Shown piece after piece: positions 60,481 through 64,000 of a stretch of 64,000 nucleotides of DNA. Both the position numbers and the translations under genes were made by a program. Under the pieces are notes generated by a model. It made no database searches. It saw nothing but the letters and a program-made list of their open reading frames with translations, and was not told the origin of the DNA. Origin of the DNA: Peribacillus folii (GTDB lineage Bacteria; Bacillota; Bacilli; Bacillales; DSM-1321); NCBI RefSeq assembly GCF_030271255.1, contig NZ_JASJOM010000011.1, forward strand, positions 93,685 to 157,684, in the 5' to 3' direction. How positions within the stretch are numbered: position 1 is the first letter of the stretch; every line of letters begins with the position of its first letter.

Positions 60481-61647
60481 ATGAATCATAAACTGCTTAT
60501 ACGTGTTTTAATCTTAATTGTCGGCATATCCGGTTTTTCCCAAGGGATGCTCTTGCCGATCATTGCCATCATCTTTGAAGGTGACGGAATCAGTTCTTCC
60601 TTAAACGGATTTCATGCTGCCTCGCTTTATATTGGGATTCTGTTGATTTCCCCTTTCATGGAAGCACCCCTCCGTAAATATGGATATAAACCATTGATAT
60701 TATTTGGCGGGATCACCGTCATCCTTTCTTTGGCCTTATTCCCTGTTTGGAAATCATTCTGGTTTTGGTTTCTCCTACGTTTCTTGATTGGAATCGGCGA
60801 TCATACACTTCACTTTGCCACCCAAACATGGATAACCGCCATTTCACCGATAGCAAAGCGAGGAAGGAATCTTGCCATTTACGGCCTTTTCTTCAGTCTT
60901 GGCTTCATGGTCGGTCCGCTGATGACGAAGCTTCTCGAAATCAATCAATCACTGCCATTCATCATCACATCCATAATCAGCCTGCTCACCTGGTTAACCA
61001 TATTCCTGATCAGGAATGAGCTTCCTGATCAGGATGAATTTGATAACACGTCATTTCTTGGTACGCTCAAAAGGTTTACGAAGGTGAGCCGCATCGCTTG
61101 GGTCGCTTTTTTATTGCCGTTCACGTTTGGTGTGCTCGAAGCTTCATTGAATAGCAACTTTCCAGTATTCGCTTTGCGGTCGGGAATCGATTTAACCGCC
61201 GTATCGATTATCATTCCGGCGTTTTCAGGCGGTACGCTGCTAACACAGATTCCCATTGGAATGCTCAGTGACCGCTATGGACGGCGAAGGACTTTACTGT
61301 TCATCATTTTTTCAGGGTTTACGATATTCACTCTTGCCGCAATCTACTCCCATTCAGTGATTGGCCTTTTCCTCTGCTTCATGCTTGGCGGAATGATGGT
61401 CGGTTCCACCTTCTCATTAGGCATCAGTTATATGGCAGATCTATTGCCGCGAAACCTTTTACCTGCCGGAAATTTATTATGCAGTATCTTCTATAGTGTA
61501 GGCAGTATCGGCGGTCCATTTTTTGGCGGAATAGTCATCGATCACTTTAAGGGTGGGAGTTTTTTCTATATGATCAGCATCATGCTTTTCATGGTCTTCC
61601 TTGCATTGGCTCTTTTCAAGGAGAAGTCGCCTGTGACAAGTATGTAG
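60481..61647 (+). CDS. MFS transporter (YfkF-like)
   Basis: 388 residues with twelve membrane helices, drug:proton antiporter type. The loop between helices 2 and 3 is not the usual GxxxDRxGRR, but the equivalent loop of the second half is (MLSDRYGRRRTLL). ATG 9-10 bases after TAGGAG. Divergent from chaA as in B. subtilis yfkE-yfkF. Substrate unknown. Confidence 0.82.
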   Translation: MNHKLLIRVLILIVGISGFSQGMLLPIIAIIFEGDGISSSLNGFHAASLYIGILLISPFMEAPLRKYGYKPLILFGGITVILSLALFPVWKSFWFWFLLRFLIGIGDHTLHFATQTWITAISPIAKRGRNLAIYGLFFSLGFMVGPLMTKLLEINQSLPFIITSIISLLTWLTIFLIRNELPDQDEFDNTSFLGTLKRFTKVSRIAWVAFLLPFTFGVLEASLNSNFPVFALRSGIDLTAVSIIIPAFSGGTLLTQIPIGMLSDRYGRRRTLLFIIFSGFTIFTLAAIYSHSVIGLFLCFMLGGMMVGSTFSLGISYMADLLPRNLLPAGNLLCSIFYSVGSIGGPFFGGIVIDHFKGGSFFYMISIMLFMVFLALALFKEKSPVTSM

Positions 61648-61751
61648 TTTCATTTATTATCTGAACTCCTTCATTTATTATTCAAGCGTAAGGTCGTTTA
61701 ACAACCAGCCTTGCACATTGAAATAACTGGCACTTTATATTTTCTCCTAGA

Positions 61752-61766
61752 TTAGAATCATTCTTC
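61752..61766 (+). promoter_or_regulatory. PerR-type box before the metal ATPase
   Basis: TTAGAATCATTCTTC has the 7-1-7 layout of PerR boxes (TTATAATNATTATAA) with good match in the left half and two mismatches to perfect symmetry on the right. A TATAAT element (61794-61799) follows. B. subtilis pfeT is repressed by PerR, which makes the site meaningful. Confidence 0.5.
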
Positions 61767-61927
61767 TTTATTTTTGAATATGATATGTGGTACTATAATA
61801 GTATCAAAAAGGAAATCTCGTCAAAAGATCCTTAAAACATTGCTGTCATCGCAATTTCGATGGCAGCTTTCATATTTTAAGGAGAAAAATGACGTTGATT
61901 ATCTTTCTCAATTAGATAGGATATTAC

Positions 61928-61942
61928 TGATAATCTATATCA
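61928..61942 (+). promoter_or_regulatory. Fur-type box in the leader of the metal ATPase
   Basis: TGATAATCTATATCA matches the 7-1-7 Fur box TGATAATNATTATCA at 13 of 15 positions. It lies between the presumed promoter and the start codon, 39 bp upstream of it. It may add iron control to the PerR-type control upstream. Confidence 0.45.
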
Positions 61943-61980
61943 ATTACACAAAATAGAGAAGAATGTGGGAGGGAAATCTT

Positions 61981-63903
61981 ATGATTACTGAAACAAAACA
62001 ATTAACCCAACCGGCAACTGCATGCAAAACCACCTGGTTGGAAAAGGCAAAACCACATATGGAACTTATTGCTGCATTATTCAGCGGTTTATTAATAGTC
62101 TTGGGCTGGCTCCTTTCAAAAAACGGAATGGATTCCGCCTCGATCGTCATTTATTTGGCTGCTTTTTTGATTGGCGGATATGCAAAAGCAAAAGAAGGCA
62201 TCGAAGATACGATTGCAGACCGCGAATTGAATGTTGAAATGCTGATGATTCTCGCGGCTATCGGATCGGCAATCATAGGCTACTGGACCGAAGGCGCGAT
62301 ATTGATATTCATCTTTGCTCTAAGCGGCGCACTTGAAACCTACACGATGAACAAAAGCCATAAAGAAATATCGGCGCTCATGGATCTTCAGCCGGAAGAA
62401 GCGTTGCGCATCACCAAAGGATATGAAGAAACCGTATCTATATCTCAACTAAATATTGGAGATTTGATTTTGGTGAAGCCAGGTGAGCGAGTGCCATCGG
62501 ACGGCAAAATCATTGACGGACGTACCAATATCGATGAAGCCGCCATCACCGGTGAATCGCTTCCTGTCAGTAAAGCGTTGAACGATGAAGTATTTGCCGG
62601 TACGGTGAATCTTCGCGGCACGATTACCGTGGAAATCACCAAGGCAGCAAGTGAAACATTATTTCAAAAAATCATTACACTCGTGCAGTCGGCCCAAAGC
62701 GAAAAGTCCCCTTCACAACTGTTCATTGAACGGTTTGAAGGTACTTACGTAAAGGTCGTACTTACTGTGGTCGGCTTGATGATGTTCCTGCCTCACTTTT
62801 TATTGGCATGGACCTGGACGGAAACATTTTACAGAGCGATGATCCTGCTCGTTGTCGCTTCGCCTTGTGCCCTTGTGGCTTCCATTATGCCAGCTACCTT
62901 ATCCGCCATTTCAAACGGCGCCCGTCATGGCATATTATTCAAAGGCGGCATCCATCTGGAGAACCTGGGCAATCTTCAGGCTATCGCCCTTGATAAAACC
63001 GGGACATTGACAAAGGGAAAGCCAGAGGTAACCAATGTCATCATCCGTGAGAGTTTGACGGAAGAGGATTTCTTATTCCATATTGCCTCGGTCGAGAACT
63101 ATTCGAACCATCCTCTGGCAACATCGATCGTACGCTATGCAAAAACGAAAATGGCCACTGAAATCGTCAAGCCGGAAAATATGGAGGATATATCAGGAAA
63201 CGGTGTTCAAGCTTATATCAATGGCGTGCTGTGGAAAGTCGGAAAAGCTGATTTCGTCGGTCGAAGCGAAGCTGAAGCATTCTGCGATGGCATTGCCCTG
63301 ACTTTCGCGGCACAAGGCAAAACAGTGGTTTTTGCAAAGGATGATAAAGGGATTGCAGGTATACTTACCTTGAAAGATGTCGTGCGTTCAGAAACCATTG
63401 CCGCCATCGAAGCTCTAAAAAATGAGGGCATCCATACTGTGATGCTGACAGGTGACGGTGAAAAAACGGCTAAAGCGATTGCTGTGGAGAGCCATATTGA
63501 TGCATATATTGCGGAATGCCTGCCTGAAACGAAAGTTCATGAAGTGAAAAGGCTGAAAGAGCATTTCGGCACGGTGGCAATGGTCGGAGATGGGATTAAT
63601 GATGCACCTGCACTCGCAACTGCTTCTGTGGGGATTGCAATGGGTGAAGGAACGGACGTCGCCCTTGAAACGGCGGATGTCGTCTTGATGAAGAATGACC
63701 TGCCCCGCATCGCAGAAGCCGTCAAACTATCCAAAAAAATGAATCGTATCATTAAACAAAACGTCATTTTTTCGATTTCGGTCATCATGATCCTGATCGC
63801 ATCCAACTTCCTTCAATTCCTAGACCTGCCTTATGGCGTCATTGGACATGAAGGCAGCACGATCCTCGTTATCCTGAATAGTCTAAGGCTATTGAGAAAC
63901 TAA
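61981..63903 (+). CDS. pfeT: P1B-4 type metal-exporting ATPase (PfeT/ZosA-like)
   Basis: 640 residues. No N-terminal metal-binding domain. Metal site SPC in helix 6 (294-296), phosphorylation motif DKTGTLTKG (D338), TGES phosphatase loop, GDGINDAPAL hinge, and HEGST in the last helix (623-627). SPC plus HEG(G/S)T defines the P1B-4 group, which exports Fe(II) and Co(II). B. subtilis PfeT (once ZosA) protects against iron excess and peroxide. The ATG at 61981 follows GGGAGGG. Confidence 0.87.
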   Translation: MITETKQLTQPATACKTTWLEKAKPHMELIAALFSGLLIVLGWLLSKNGMDSASIVIYLAAFLIGGYAKAKEGIEDTIADRELNVEMLMILAAIGSAIIGYWTEGAILIFIFALSGALETYTMNKSHKEISALMDLQPEEALRITKGYEETVSISQLNIGDLILVKPGERVPSDGKIIDGRTNIDEAAITGESLPVSKALNDEVFAGTVNLRGTITVEITKAASETLFQKIITLVQSAQSEKSPSQLFIERFEGTYVKVVLTVVGLMMFLPHFLLAWTWTETFYRAMILLVVASPCALVASIMPATLSAISNGARHGILFKGGIHLENLGNLQAIALDKTGTLTKGKPEVTNVIIRESLTEEDFLFHIASVENYSNHPLATSIVRYAKTKMATEIVKPENMEDISGNGVQAYINGVLWKVGKADFVGRSEAEAFCDGIALTFAAQGKTVVFAKDDKGIAGILTLKDVVRSETIAAIEALKNEGIHTVMLTGDGEKTAKAIAVESHIDAYIAECLPETKVHEVKRLKEHFGTVAMVGDGINDAPALATASVGIAMGEGTDVALETADVVLMKNDLPRIAEAVKLSKKMNRIIKQNVIFSISVIMILIASNFLQFLDLPYGVIGHEGSTILVILNSLRLLRN

Positions 63904-63907
63904 AAAA

Positions 63908-63931
63908 AAAGGAGCCTGAGGGGCCTCCTTT
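63908..63931 (+). terminator. Terminator of the metal ATPase gene
   Basis: AAAGGAG-CC and GGCCTCCTTT form the stem (one bulge), 5 bp after the stop codon. Confidence 0.65.
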
Positions 63932-63937
63932 CAGACT

Positions 63938-63971
63938 GTAGACAAACTCGATGAAAATCGAGTTTGTCTAC
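63938..63971. repeat. Palindromic repeat with T run, second copy of the element at 15576
   Basis: GTAGACAAACTCGAT and ATCGAGTTTGTCTAC form a perfect 15-bp stem with loop GAAA, followed by seven T on the plus strand. The same arms occur at 15576-15607. It may act as a second terminator; two copies in unrelated places suggest a dispersed element. Confidence 0.7.
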
Positions 63972-64000
63972 TTTTTTTATGGCTTGTACATTTGGACGTA

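Noticed and set aside
61774..61956. 60-codon plus-strand frame before the metal ATPase
   Set aside because: No Shine-Dalgarno sequence, and it overlaps the promoter and both regulator boxes; probably leader DNA.

Overview
The window looks like chromosomal DNA of a Bacillaceae species. Gene content and gene order resemble Bacillus subtilis (glcU-gdh, the cmo/tcy/sna operon, yfjO-yfjP-pdaA, yfkAB-yfkD-yfkE-yfkF), Shine-Dalgarno sequences are strong and G-rich, and promoters and intergenic DNA are AT-rich. A Peribacillus (Bacillus simplex group) strain is my best guess, but no rRNA or taxonomic marker is present. I saw no tRNA, rRNA, CRISPR array, prophage or intact insertion sequence.

Layout. 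1-3.3 kb: threonine catabolism (tdh fragment, kbl) and glpT behind a terminator-type leader. 3.4-6 kb: a thioredoxin-like gene and glcU-gdh. 6-15.3 kb: a ten-gene minus-strand operon for uptake and breakdown of N-acetylated or S-modified cysteine compounds (cmoO-cmoJ-cmoI-snaA-tcyK-tcyL-tcyM-tcyN-acetyltransferase-sndA), with its LysR regulator just upstream. 15.6-33.3 kb: a molybdenum and formate island. It holds two formate dehydrogenase modules of the ForC/ForE type, a molybdate permease gene without its partners, psiE and DUF2294 genes, and a molybdopterin operon (mrp-fdhD-moaA-moaC-moeB-moeA-moaE-moaD). 33.4-38.6 kb: two divergent amino acid permeases and a DUF3311/sodium symporter pair. 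38.7-43.5 kb: an argininosuccinate lyase-like gene and a polar amino acid ABC transporter. 44-48.4 kb: a chemoreceptor, and an M20 peptidase with a YfcC transporter. 48.9-64 kb: mostly housekeeping genes (DUF1456, Dus, RumA-type methyltransferase, AlkA-type glycosylase, PdaA, class I fumarase, YfkAB, YfkD, ChaA, an MFS exporter, and a PfeT-type metal ATPase behind PerR- and Fur-like boxes).

The most interesting signal is a pair of matching promoter-leader-terminator modules. One precedes forC2 (25967-26182) and the other precedes the molybdopterin operon (33082-33283). Promoter, an approximately 100-nt internal leader and a long terminator hairpin are all conserved between the two, and the hairpin shows a compensatory change. 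This is what a cofactor- or molybdate-sensing riboswitch or attenuator would look like, and I could not place it in a known class.

How the genes work together: modB would serve molybdate import, the moa/moe genes build molybdopterin, FdhD sulfurates the cofactor, Mrp may supply Fe-S clusters, and the two ForC enzymes (five Fe-S clusters each by cysteine pattern) use the products with their ForE (DUF1641) partners.
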